Source: CP2-2F sp034432555 (lineage in GTDB: Bacteria > Chloroflexota > Anaerolineae > Aggregatilineales > UBA2796). Taken from it: DNA of 64,000 bases. A program made the translations under genes and the position numbers. Every line of letters starts with the position of its first letter. Position 1 is the stretch's first letter. Shown here in pieces: positions 1-7,763 of the stretch. The stretch is from assembly GCA_034432555.1 (NCBI GenBank), contig DAOUBW010000038.1:130913-194912 (forward strand). Reading direction: 5' to 3'. The notes below the pieces were generated by a model, which was given only the letters and a program-made list of their open reading frames with translations, was not told where the DNA came from and searched no databases.

Positions 1-540
1 TGTGAGTTGTGCATCAGATAGACCTTCGAGAAAAGCACAAACTTCAAGGCTTGCACTACGGCGAATTTGACGCGGTAGCGCGTTGCGTGTGATGCCATTG
101 GCTGCAAAAAGCGCGGCACTTTTCACATCAACAGTCTTGCCGCCCATAAACAAGCCAAGCGCATGAGCCAAATCTGAATCCAGCATAACACTGCCGCCAT
201 CAGGCGTCCGCAGCGCTTGCAATACACCGCGATGCTGACCAAGTTTCACAACCAGAGCATCCCCTGTCTGCAACGCATCAAGACGCCGCCAAACCATACC
301 TTGCGCGGTCAGAACTTTCACCTTGTGATTAGGTGTGCCGCGCAAAATCAGCCCTTCAGCGGTGCTAACGCGCAACACTGCCTCAACACCATTGTTGTAA
401 ACACTTGGTGAATGCCGTTCGCCTTCGTCGGTGGCAACTGCTAGGGAATGATCACGCCAACCAACCGACTCGTGCGTCACAAGCTCATCAAGGCGCAGCA
501 AGCCCTTCTCGGTAAAAACGAGTGTGTCAGGCGTGAGGCA
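1..540 (-). other. Intein 2 in NrdJ (5' part, runs off the window)
   Basis: A second intein starts at NrdJ residue 428, directly after EIAQGG, a conserved position that in intein-free class II enzymes continues toward the RRGANM segment. Block A is CLTPDTLVFTEKGLLRLDEL and block B is RGTPNHKVKVLT, with the TxxH motif. It then shows an endonuclease-like stretch: ALGLFMGGKT (motif 1 region) and, only about 40 residues later, CAFLEGLSDAQ (motif 2 region). The usual acidic residues are replaced (G/K and Q) and the spacing is short. The C-terminal splicing half lies beyond position 1, so its competence cannot be judged. The two inteins are different in sequence. Confidence 0.88.
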
Positions 541-1821
541 ACCGCCCTGGGCTATCTCACCGAATGCCTGATCATAGACGCGCAAAAAGCCGACGGGACC
601 GGTTGCCTCGCCGCGGCTGCTGTTGACTAAAGCACCCTTCGGACGCAGCCGCGAGAAGGCAAAGCCATTCCCACCGCCGGTCTGCTGGATCAGCGCAGCA
701 TCGCGCAAGGTCTGGAAGATGCCGCTTTCGGTGCGTCCCATGTCGTCATCTATGGCAAGGACGAAGCAGTTATGGACAACAACGCCTTCGGTCACATAGG
801 TATTGTCCTCTTCTACCTCGCAATTGTAGACTGTGCCTGAAAACGAATTAGCCTGAACACTCTTGATTTGATAGTAGGCACGATTATCAATGCGGCGTGC
901 GCGAATACGCACATAGTGTTCCTTTACATCTTGTTGATAGTCAGTTTCCTCACGGGAAAAGGTGAAGCGAACGTACTCGTCATCGCTGCCGAGTGTACCT
1001 TCTGAAACATAATATCCACACAGCCGCGCTAGGTCTGTTGATAACGGGATAAAGCGATTCATCCAGCGCGCTGAGAGTCCCGAATTCTGATAGGTGCTTG
1101 GACGGCGGACGCGCACAGCACTTTCGCTGGTTTGCATCTCAAGATCAGCAGTACATTCAATCGTGGCGAGATCAAAAGCGACGAAGGACTCGGCGCCCTC
1201 CAATGCACCAATGGCAACCCAATCTCCCACTTTCAGATCGCCCGCATTTACCCACCCATTCATTGTGAGGATCGGGTGTTCTGGTGTGACTTCAAGAGGT
1301 GTGCCAATGTTATGGATTTTGATCGTAAGCAATTCTCCTGCATACTCGCGCTTGTAGGCGTGGCGCACTGGACGATAACGTCCGCGATGGGTCAATACCA
1401 AATCCCCATCTCGCAAATCGGCGATTCGCTTTAAGCCATTCACCGTTGTTACGCGCATATTTTCTGTGAAACAGGCAGCCAATTGACCAAGCGGTGTTCC
1501 TGCTCCTGTAAATGTTGGACTATTAGGAAAAAAGCGCAAATTCGTCAACAAATCAAAGTAGGCACGCGCCTGTGCCATTATTGTTTCGTCATCGGCAAAT
1601 TCTGCCTCTGCCAGCGCCACATGGTAGGCAACGCGCCAGAACATCTCATGTTCAGTTTCGGCAGGTTTGCCATCCGCACCACGCCGCACGTAGCGCTTTT
1701 GCAGCACCGTGCGCGCATTATCGGTCAGGTGAATGGGCGCAGCTTTCAAGTCTTCTGGAATGGGTGCTGTGGGCAGCATATTGGTACCACGCAGCGACGT
1801 ATTAACCTTGGCGATACGCAT
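1..1821 (-). CDS. nrdJ: Class II (B12-dependent) ribonucleotide reductase, 5' part, with two inteins
   Basis: The gene runs off the left edge; 607 codons are visible. It would reduce ribonucleotides to deoxyribonucleotides using adenosylcobalamin. Host (extein) sequence is residues 1-116 and 352-427 and shows the class II signature: PNSPTFTGAG, GTPLGQLAA, then CFVLAIDDDM, QQTGGGNGF, NSSRGEATGPVGF and a break after EIAQGG. No N-terminal ATP-cone precedes the catalytic domain. Two intein sequences interrupt it in frame, so the reading frame stays open throughout. The ATG at 1821 is preceded by GGGAG at a normal distance. The gene lies 134 bp downstream of nrdR on the same strand, and nrdR has tandem NrdR boxes in front of it, so the pair is probably one NrdR-controlled operon. 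The C-terminal half, including the C-terminal redox cysteines, is outside the window. Confidence 0.93.
   Translation of the reverse strand, partial: MRIAKVNTSLRGTNMLPTAPIPEDLKAAPIHLTDNARTVLQKRYVRRGADGKPAETEHEMFWRVAYHVALAEAEFADDETIMAQARAYFDLLTNLRFFPNSPTFTGAGTPLGQLAACFTENMRVTTVNGLKRIADLRDGDLVLTHRGRYRPVRHAYKREYAGELLTIKIHNIGTPLEVTPEHPILTMNGWVNAGDLKVGDWVAIGALEGAESFVAFDLATIECTADLEMQTSESAVRVRRPSTYQNSGLSARWMNRFIPLSTDLARLCGYYVSEGTLGSDDEYVRFTFSREETDYQQDVKEHYVRIRARRIDNRAYYQIKSVQANSFSGTVYNCEVEEDNTYVTEGVVVHNCFVLAIDDDMGRTESGIFQTLRDAALIQQTGGGNGFAFSRLRPKGALVNSSRGEATGPVGFLRVYDQAFGEIAQGGCLTPDTLVFTEKGLLRLDELVTHESVGWRDHSLAVATDEGERHSPSVYNNGVEAVLRVSTAEGLILRGTPNHKVKVLTAQGMVWRRLDALQTGDALVVKLGQHRGVLQALRTPDGGSVMLDSDLAHALGLFMGGKTVDVKSAALFAANGITRNALPRQIRRSASLEVCAFLEGLSDAQLT
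769..1473 (-). other. Intein 1 in NrdJ (235 aa, reduced endonuclease)
   Basis: An in-frame protein-splicing element covering NrdJ residues 117-351. It begins with Cys (CFTENMRVTTVNG), has a block A continuation IADLRDGDLVLT and block B TPEHPIL. It ends with VYNCEVEEDN, TEGVVVHN and then the host Cys of CFVLAIDDD, the usual His-Asn/Cys splice junction. The insertion point is the conserved AAC-FVL site, so the +1 Cys is the reductase's conserved active-site cysteine. Only one LAGLIDADG-like motif (LCGYYVSEG, about residues 267-275) is visible and the second is missing. The central region is about 100 residues too short for a full endonuclease. Splicing residues look intact; nuclease activity is unlikely. 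Boundaries come from motifs and host alignment by eye. Confidence 0.92.
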
Positions 1822-1955
1822 GAGTACGTTTCTCCCGGTGGGCTAGAATATTAATAAAAATGTAAACATGCTCTAGGTTACCCTAGCGATGGCTAGAGTA
1901 CCTACCGTTTTCAGACGAACTGTGGACGGTGGTTGATGCCCGTATGTAATTGTTG

Positions 1956-2516
1956 TTAGAGACTCGGTGTTGGCACCGTGTGCGCCACGCCTGAAGTGCT
2001 TTCAGGCGCAGCCATGCTCAGTGGCGTTTCTTCGGTGTGGGTTTCAACCATGCTTGCAGCGGGCGTGTGCTGCTCAGCAAGCAATTTGTCTATTTCAGCG
2101 CGGACGCTGAACAGACTATCCAGCTTAAGATAGACGATGGCATACCGTACATAGGCGATGGGATCAAGGTCTTTCAGCTCGCTGACGACCTTATCACCAA
2201 CCACACGGCTAGAGACTTCTGCCTGACCAAGTGCCTGCAAGTAGCGCTCCACACGAGTGGTCAGTTGGTCAACCGCCATTGCCGAGATCGGGCGTTTGGC
2301 GCAGGCATTCCAGATGCCGCGCTTCAGCTTCTCACGGTCAAATGCTTCGCGGGTGCCATCTGCCTTCACCAGCACGGGCGTCACTGCGACGGCACGTTCA
2401 TAGGTGGTAAAGCGTGCGCCGCAGGTCAGGCATTCGCGCCGCCGACGGATCGCTTCACGCGCATCCGCCGTATCCAACACTTTCAGCCGTTCGCTGCCAC
2501 AGTATGGACACTGCAT
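1956..2516 (-). CDS. nrdR: Transcriptional repressor NrdR
   Basis: A 186-residue zinc-ribbon/ATP-cone regulator of ribonucleotide reductase genes. The N-terminal ribbon is CPYCGS (residues 3-8) paired with CLTCGARFTTYE (about 29-40). The ATP-cone follows (VLVKADGTREAFDREKL and on to about residue 140), where dNTP/ATP binding sets DNA binding. About 35 extra residues at the C-terminus are Thr/Pro/Ala-rich and look non-essential. It is the first gene of the operon and lies upstream of nrdJ. The tandem palindromes just before it match the NrdR-box arrangement and suggest it represses itself and nrdJ. Start ATG at 2516 begins MQCPYCGS, the standard NrdR N-terminus. Confidence 0.96.
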   Translation of the reverse strand: MQCPYCGSERLKVLDTADAREAIRRRRECLTCGARFTTYERAVAVTPVLVKADGTREAFDREKLKRGIWNACAKRPISAMAVDQLTTRVERYLQALGQAEVSSRVVGDKVVSELKDLDPIAYVRYAIVYLKLDSLFSVRAEIDKLLAEQHTPAASMVETHTEETPLSMAAPESTSGVAHTVPTPSL

Positions 2517-2580
2517 GGCACCACTACCTATCCTCTAAATGGAAGTCATCAAAAGCCTAGCTGTTGCACCTTTGCTCAAA

Positions 2581-2628
2581 GTGCCATATATGGGTACTGC
2601 CTGATTGAGATAGTCCTATATATGGGAC
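2581..2628. promoter_or_regulatory. Tandem NrdR boxes upstream of nrdR
   Basis: Two AT-centred palindromes. Box 1 (2581-2596) has core CCATATATGG, a perfect palindrome. Box 2 (2613-2628) reads GTCCTATATATGGGAC and extends to a 20-bp palindrome with one mismatch (2611-2630). Their centres are 32 bp apart, about three helical turns, the phased pair spacing known for NrdR operators. They lie 65-112 bp upstream of the nrdR start. The repressor assignment is inference from this pattern plus adjacency. Confidence 0.8.
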
Positions 2629-2630
2629 TA

Positions 2631-3083
2631 TTATACTTCTAGCGTAACACAGCCACCTGCTTAATTCAAGTGGCGCAATCGTTTATGTTCCGTTGTCTTT
2701 TAGTATAAGAAATTGAGGGCGAAGGTCACTTGGCATCTTTAACAAGATGTGATCAGGTTAAAAGGTTGATAGCAATCCTTAAGGTCAGTTTACCGCATAA
2801 ATACGTGGAAAAAGGCGATTTTCCGCATGTTAAGGCGATTTAGGTTCGCCTTAATCCGTTTGCCTTCTCAAACCTTCATAGAACAAGTGTTGTTCAAACG
2901 ATTCATGCGGGAAAAACATACTTTGCCGCCCCGCTTTTTGCCCCAAACACGACAAGCACTTCTAACAAGATACAAACGCAAGCATAGGGCAGCCAACTCT
3001 TGCCAAGCCTGCCGATGCGCGCCAGTGCCAAAAGCATGGTATAGTTACCCTATACCGCTGTGTGTAGAGAGATCAGGTGTGCT
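2631..3083. other. Gene-free interval between nrdR and the radical SAM gene
   Basis: About 450 bp, more AT-rich than the flanking genes, with no ORF I would accept. It contains three small inverted repeats: 2652-2674 (GCCAC/GTGGC arms), a GGAAAA/TTTTCC pair near 2804-2822, and an 8-bp TTAAGGCG/CGCCTTAA hairpin at 2830-2854. A 6-bp GTATAG/CTATAC inverted repeat at 3039-3055 sits just before the next gene and could be an operator. Nothing here is a recognisable RNA family. Confidence 0.4.
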
Positions 3084-4583
3084 ATGTGTGTGCGCGCAAC
3101 CACTGAAGGGCATGTTGATATTCTGCTGGCGAATCCGCTGTTTGTCTGGCATGATCCTGTTGAAAAAGCGCTGATGACGCCCTATTTCCCGCTAGGTTTG
3201 CTCTATTTAGCAGCAGTGTTGCGCCAAAATGATTATAGTGTGGCGGTCTACGACGGCGCTTTTGAGCAGGACTACAGCGGTTTTGAGCAAGCGCTGATCC
3301 GCTACCAGCCAAAGGTGGTTGGCATTACAGCGCTGATCACAGTGCGGCGCAGCGCGCTTGCCCTTGCCGAGATCGCCAAGCGGCACGGCGCAACGGTCAT
3401 CTTTGGCGGACCTGATCCGACCGGCAAGCCAGAGGCGTACTTACAGCACATCGGTGCAGATGGCAAGCGCGCCGTAGATTTGGTGGTCTGGGATGAAGGT
3501 GAAGTGACCATCATCGAGCTGATGAATCACCTGACAGGGCGTAACGGCGCTGATCTGCTCAGCTTGCACGGCATTCGCGGCTTGCGCTTCCTGGACGAGC
3601 AGGGCGAGATCGTCTCGACGCCGCCGCGCCCTGCCATCACCGACATGGACTCTATCCCATTCCCTGCCCGCGATCTGGTTGATTTCAGCACCTATCAGAA
3701 GCACTGGACAGCGCGGCACGGCTACTGGAGCCTGAGCATGATCAACACACGCGGCTGCCCCTACGCCTGCACATGGTGTCAGAAAGGCATTTTTGGGCGC
3801 TCTTACCGTTCGCGCTCTGCCGCCAATGCTGCCGAAGAAATGCGCCTAATCAAGGAGCAGTATAACCCTGATCAAATCCGTGTGGTGGATGACATCACCG
3901 GTGTAGACCGCAAGTGGGTGTTCGCGTGGCGCGCCGAAGTGCTGAAGCGGAATGCGTCCATCCCCTTTGAGTGCCTTAGCCGCGTAAATTTGGTGGATGT
4001 GCCGCTGCTCAAGGCGCTCCAAGAGATCGGCTGCCAGAAAATCTACTTTGGCGCAGAAAGCGGATCGCAAAAGGTGCTGAATGCTATGAAGAAAGGCACG
4101 AAGGTTGAGCAAATCTACCGTGCAGCGGAGGCTTGCCGCGAGGTTGGCATTCACGTCTACTTCTTCATGATGGTGGGCTATCCCGGCGAGGAATTGGAAG
4201 ACTTGCACGCATCGGTCAAGATGTTGGTAGAGGCACTGCCGGATAGCTTCAGCACCACGATTGCCTATCCGCTGCCCGGCACGGAATTTTACCAGCAAGT
4301 GCGCGGTCGCATTTTACACGATGGCGACGATTGGGCATTCACCGCCGAGAACAAGCTGCTCTTTGAGCGCGGCAAGCACAACACGCATTTTTATCGCTGG
4401 GTGCAGCGCTGGTTCAACAAAGAGTGGGAGGCAGCGCGCCTTAAGGCGGGCAAGCTGCATGTTTCACCCTTGAAGCGCGCACGGATCGCGGCGGGCTTGC
4501 AGGTTTCGCGGCGTGTGGTAAAGGTTTTGGCAAAACTGCCCGGCGGCGGCACGGTCGAATTTCACCCTGCACCGGGACGCTAA
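3084..4583 (+). CDS. B12-binding domain radical SAM protein
   Basis: About 499 residues. The N-terminal Rossmann-type cobalamin-binding domain (ILLANPLFVWHD, PLGLLYLAAVLR, VVGITAL, VIFGGPDPTG) covers roughly residues 10-175. A radical SAM core follows, with the cluster motif RGCPYACTWCQ (C-x3-C-x2-C) at about residues 225-235 and the later FGAESGSQKVL and MVGYPGEE strands typical of the fold. This architecture is shared by BchE-, HpnJ- and methyltransferase-type enzymes; the substrate cannot be told. ATG 3084 is preferred over an in-frame GTG at 3060 because an AGG lies about 7 nt before it and nothing before the GTG. It stands alone between nrdR (divergent) and a receiver gene. Confidence 0.9.
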   Translation: MCVRATTEGHVDILLANPLFVWHDPVEKALMTPYFPLGLLYLAAVLRQNDYSVAVYDGAFEQDYSGFEQALIRYQPKVVGITALITVRRSALALAEIAKRHGATVIFGGPDPTGKPEAYLQHIGADGKRAVDLVVWDEGEVTIIELMNHLTGRNGADLLSLHGIRGLRFLDEQGEIVSTPPRPAITDMDSIPFPARDLVDFSTYQKHWTARHGYWSLSMINTRGCPYACTWCQKGIFGRSYRSRSAANAAEEMRLIKEQYNPDQIRVVDDITGVDRKWVFAWRAEVLKRNASIPFECLSRVNLVDVPLLKALQEIGCQKIYFGAESGSQKVLNAMKKGTKVEQIYRAAEACREVGIHVYFFMMVGYPGEELEDLHASVKMLVEALPDSFSTTIAYPLPGTEFYQQVRGRILHDGDDWAFTAENKLLFERGKHNTHFYRWVQRWFNKEWEAARLKAGKLHVSPLKRARIAAGLQVSRRVVKVLAKLPGGGTVEFHPAPGR

Positions 4584-4730
4584 GGGCTGCCCATCCGTAC
4601 CGAAACATTGCGAGATAGTTATGCTGTTGGAATAGGCAAAAGTCTTGAGAGCCACTAAACTTATTCTTAGTTGGCGTTCATGTGCTATTTGGTAAATGGG
4701 TGCAGACGCAGGTAGTGAGGAGTAGCGATT

Positions 4731-5105
4731 GTGCTAAAAGTTTTAATTGTAGATGATGATCCTGCTATTCGCTTGGTAACGAAGCGCCTGCTTCGCCTGC
4801 TGAAATGTGATGTTTACGAGGCGAAGGATGGCGTTGAAGGTGAGGCAATCGCCCTTGAACTCCAGCCCGATTTGGTGCTGATGGATATTATGATGCCTAA
4901 CCAAGATGGGTACGAGACGTGCATTCGGTTGCGCGCCGCAGGCTATGATCGCCCTGTGCTGATGTTTAGCGCACTGCTGCGCGAAAATGAGCGTGCCTAC
5001 GCCATGCAGATCGGCGCCAATGAATACGTGCAAAAGCCGATCACACGCGAACTGCTCAGCCGCTACTTAGATATTGATCAATACAGCAGCGCACCAACCG
5101 CCTAA
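4731..5105 (+). CDS. Single-domain response regulator (receiver only)
   Basis: A 124-residue CheY-like receiver with no output domain. The acidic pocket is DDD at residues 8-10, the phosphoacceptor is Asp52 (LVLMDIMMP), the switch Ser lies in MFSAL near residue 80, and the conserved Lys is in VQKPIT near residue 102. It begins with GTG, preceded by GTGAGGAG at normal spacing. No kinase gene is adjacent, so its partner is unknown. A strong intrinsic terminator follows 30 bp after the stop, so it is a single-gene unit. Confidence 0.92.
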   Translation: MLKVLIVDDDPAIRLVTKRLLRLLKCDVYEAKDGVEGEAIALELQPDLVLMDIMMPNQDGYETCIRLRAAGYDRPVLMFSALLRENERAYAMQIGANEYVQKPITRELLSRYLDIDQYSSAPTA

Positions 5106-5136
5106 GGGCATCCGAACACGCCAACCGCCAAAAACG

Positions 5137-5168
5137 CCGCACAGCAGCCGCTGTGCGGTTTCTTGTTG
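5137..5168 (+). terminator. Intrinsic terminator after the receiver gene
   Basis: A 9-bp perfect stem CCGCACAGC / GCTGTGCGG (5137-5145, 5150-5158) with a 4-nt loop, followed by a T-rich tail TTTCTTGTTGTT. Its tail overlaps the -35 of the next promoter. Confidence 0.85.
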
Positions 5169-5191
5169 TTGTGTTGTTCTCGCGCTAGACT
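5163..5191 (+). promoter_or_regulatory. Promoter for the BMP-family lipoprotein gene
   Basis: TTGTTG (5163-5168), 17-bp spacer, TAGACT (5186-5191), about 46 bp before the start codon. A sigma-70-type prediction from matches and spacing only. Confidence 0.5.
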
Positions 5192-5237
5192 CTAGGTGAC
5201 TGCTTCTTTTGGAGATAGCTGAAAGGTCGCTTAACCT

Positions 5238-6326
5238 ATGCAACGTATACTGCGTGTTGCCATATTGATCGCACTTGTCCCAGCTGCTTTTGCCATGCGG
5301 CACCCAACGCAAGCCCAAGCGCCACTGCGCGTTACGCATGTTGTGAATGGCACACTTGGAGATCGCTCATTTTTCGATTCCGCGCAAGAAGGCTTAGAGC
5401 GCGCTGCCAAAGAACTCGGCATTGTGCTGAAAGTCATTGAACTTGGTGAAGATCAGGCACGTTGGGAGCCGGGCATTGACGATGCCATGTCCGATACGGA
5501 CGCCTACGATATTTTGGTGTTGGGCGGTTCACTGGTCGCGGACTATCTGGTTGCACGTGCGGACTTGTACCCTGATAAAAAGTTCATCTTCCACGATGAG
5601 CCAGTTGATTTCAGCCAATGCACTTGCGCCAACGTCTACAATGTGATCTATGCGCAAAATGAAGGCTCGTACCTTGCCGGCGTCTACGCCGCCGCGATGA
5701 TGCAGGCAAACGCACTGCCTAACTTGAGTGGCAAGAACTTGATTGGCGCCGTGGGCGGTTTGGATATTCCCGTCATCAACGATTTCATCGTCGGCTACGC
5801 ACAAGGCGCGAAGTCCGTCATTCCAGAGCTGGAAGTCCTGACGCAATACATCGGTGGCGATAAGCCATTCTTTGATACGGCAAAAGGGCTGGAAATCGCA
5901 CTTGCCATGTACGATCAGGGTGCGGATTTTACCTTCAGCGTGGCAGGCGGCTCAGGTTTGGGTATGATCCAAGCCGCACAGCAGCGTGGCAAATACTTCA
6001 TCGGCGTGGACTCTGACCAATGGCTGCTGCTCAAAGAGAGCGATCCTGCCGCTGCCGAGACGATCCTCACCTCGATGATCAAGAACGTCGGCGATACGCT
6101 CTACCGCGCCATTGCCCTTACACTGGCGGATGAGCTGCCCTTTGGTGAGACGGAAGTCGTCGGCATTGCCGAAGGCGCTATCGGCTTGGCGAAGAACGAA
6201 TACTACGATCGCATCACGCCCGATTCGGTCAAGGCGATCATCGCACAGGCAGAGGCTGATATCATGGCGTGCCGCATCGTGGTCGAGACGACCCTTGCGC
6301 CGCGCCCTTGTGAGCCTGCCCAGTAG
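5238..6326 (+). CDS. BMP-family substrate-binding protein
   Basis: 362 residues of the basic membrane protein / Med family, the periplasmic-binding component of ABC importers for nucleosides and related solutes. A signal peptide covers about residues 1-27 (ILRVAILIALVPAAFA, then TQAQA). The mature part begins VTHVVNGTLGDRSFFDSA and contains GSYLAGVYAAAM and IGAVGGLDIPVINDF, characteristic of the family. No lipobox Cys is evident near the signal cleavage site. ATPase and permease genes are not next to it. It has its own promoter, so the importer may be encoded elsewhere or the protein may act as a sensor. Confidence 0.9.
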   Translation: MQRILRVAILIALVPAAFAMRHPTQAQAPLRVTHVVNGTLGDRSFFDSAQEGLERAAKELGIVLKVIELGEDQARWEPGIDDAMSDTDAYDILVLGGSLVADYLVARADLYPDKKFIFHDEPVDFSQCTCANVYNVIYAQNEGSYLAGVYAAAMMQANALPNLSGKNLIGAVGGLDIPVINDFIVGYAQGAKSVIPELEVLTQYIGGDKPFFDTAKGLEIALAMYDQGADFTFSVAGGSGLGMIQAAQQRGKYFIGVDSDQWLLLKESDPAAAETILTSMIKNVGDTLYRAIALTLADELPFGETEVVGIAEGAIGLAKNEYYDRITPDSVKAIIAQAEADIMACRIVVETTLAPRPCEPAQ

Positions 6327-6410
6327 CCCTACCGCTAAAGAGGCGTTTCTTTTTGGCAAACCTTGCGGTAAAACCTTGTAATAAGCATACTGACATGGTA
6401 GAAAAACAAC

Positions 6411-7763
6411 ATGCCGCAACGGCTGACCAATCCGCATGAAATTTTTGAGGAATGCCTGCGCGCAGTGCAAGAAGGCAGCGCCTCAGTTGAAGAATGTGCC
6501 GAGCGCTATCCGCAGTTTGCCGCGCTCGGCGCGTTACTGCATCAGGCGCTTGCCTTGCGGTCGCTCAGCGCCGAAAAGCTGCCTGCTGCACAGCGCAGCG
6601 CCCTAGAGTCGCGGCTGCGCGCCGCCTATGCTCTGCACAACCGCCGTCCTGTCCGTTGGGCAGGGCGCTTGTTGGCTGCCGCCGCCCTGATCGGCATCCT
6701 ATTTGGCATCAGCGTGCTTCTGGCAGCCTTTGCTGCGCCAAGCGTGCCGGGCGATCTGTTGTATGGCTACAAGCGCGGCATAGAAAGCCTGACCGAGACT
6801 TTAAGCGGCACATCCGCCGCGCTGCTTGATGAGCGCGCCCGCGAACGCCTGCGCGAGATTGAGATCGTCGCCGTGCGCGATGCCGCCGTCACGCCCGCCC
6901 TGCTTGAAGAAACCGCCCAGAGCGTTCAGCGCGCCCTAAGCGCCTTGCCCGAAGGCGAAGGGCGTGCTAGTTTGCGTGCGCGCAGCCTGAGGACATTCCA
7001 ATTTGTGGCACAAGTTAGCCCTAGCAGCGCCGCCGCCGCCCTACAGATCGCTCAGGCACTGCTGCCAACGCCTGCCCCAACCCAAGGTGCAGTTGCCGTT
7101 CTGCCCAGCGCGACGCCTAGCCCGCTGCCGCCAACCTTCACACCTGTGCCGCCCAGCCTAACGCCTTCACCAACCGCAGTCCCGCCCAGTCCACTGCCGC
7201 CCACAGCGACCTTTACACCGTCCGCCACGCTGACGCCTTCGCCAACGGCTGTGCCGCCCAGCAACACGCCCACTGCCTTCACGATCATCATCACCTTGCC
7301 CACGCAGCCGCCGACTAAGACTCCATTGCCGACGGAAACACCTAGCCCAACGCCTATCCCGCCGACGCGCACGCCCGTTCCTACGCTGCCTACTGCCGCG
7401 CCGCCGTTTGTCGCGCCCGTGCCAACTGTGCCAAGCCTGACGCCAACGGCAACGCCGTTCGTGCCATCGCCGCCTGTTGTGCCAACGCTGCCGCCTGCCT
7501 TGCCAAGCGATACGCCTGATGCACCGCCGCTACCTGCCTCGGATGTTGCAACGGACGAGCCAACGCCTACCCGCACGCACACCTTGCCGCCGTGCGATCC
7601 CAACGCGCCACCGCCACCGCTGCGCTTTAACGCCGAAGGCACACCGCTGCCTACCTTCACCCCGACGCCGTGCGCCACCTACACGCCGACGCCGCGCTTT
7701 GAGTTTTCACCCACACCTTCGGGCAACCAAGAAAAGCCCGTTGAAACGCCGAGAGATTCATGA
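6411..7763 (+). CDS. Membrane protein with DUF5667-like domain and Thr/Pro-rich stalk
   Basis: 450 residues. Residues 1-80 are a cytoplasmic helical region (FEECLRAVQEG, CAERYPQF) similar in layout to anti-sigma or DUF5667-type N-termini. One transmembrane helix lies near 84-108 (LLAAAALIGILFGISVLLAAF), followed by a helical domain starting PSVPGDLLYGYKRGIE, as in DUF5667. From about residue 225 to the end the chain is a low-complexity Thr/Pro/Ser stalk, probably spanning the cell envelope. It overlaps the next gene by 4 bp (ATGA), so the two are translationally coupled. Many Chloroflexota encode such a protein near an ECF sigma gene; none is seen here. Function unknown. Confidence 0.75.
   Translation: MPQRLTNPHEIFEECLRAVQEGSASVEECAERYPQFAALGALLHQALALRSLSAEKLPAAQRSALESRLRAAYALHNRRPVRWAGRLLAAAALIGILFGISVLLAAFAAPSVPGDLLYGYKRGIESLTETLSGTSAALLDERARERLREIEIVAVRDAAVTPALLEETAQSVQRALSALPEGEGRASLRARSLRTFQFVAQVSPSSAAAALQIAQALLPTPAPTQGAVAVLPSATPSPLPPTFTPVPPSLTPSPTAVPPSPLPPTATFTPSATLTPSPTAVPPSNTPTAFTIIITLPTQPPTKTPLPTETPSPTPIPPTRTPVPTLPTAAPPFVAPVPTVPSLTPTATPFVPSPPVVPTLPPALPSDTPDAPPLPASDVATDEPTPTRTHTLPPCDPNAPPPPLRFNAEGTPLPTFTPTPCATYTPTPRFEFSPTPSGNQEKPVETPRDS

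Noticed and set aside
1094..1434. Plus-strand ORFs opposite nrdJ
   Set aside because: They are shadows of the nrdJ intein region on the minus strand, whose frame is conserved and continuous.
2827..3174. 115-codon plus-strand ORF
   Set aside because: Overlaps the radical SAM gene out of frame, lacks a ribosome site and has no domain-like composition.
7052..7678. 208-codon minus-strand Gly/Val-rich ORF
   Set aside because: Low-complexity reverse of the Thr/Pro stalk; repeated codons create open antisense frames.
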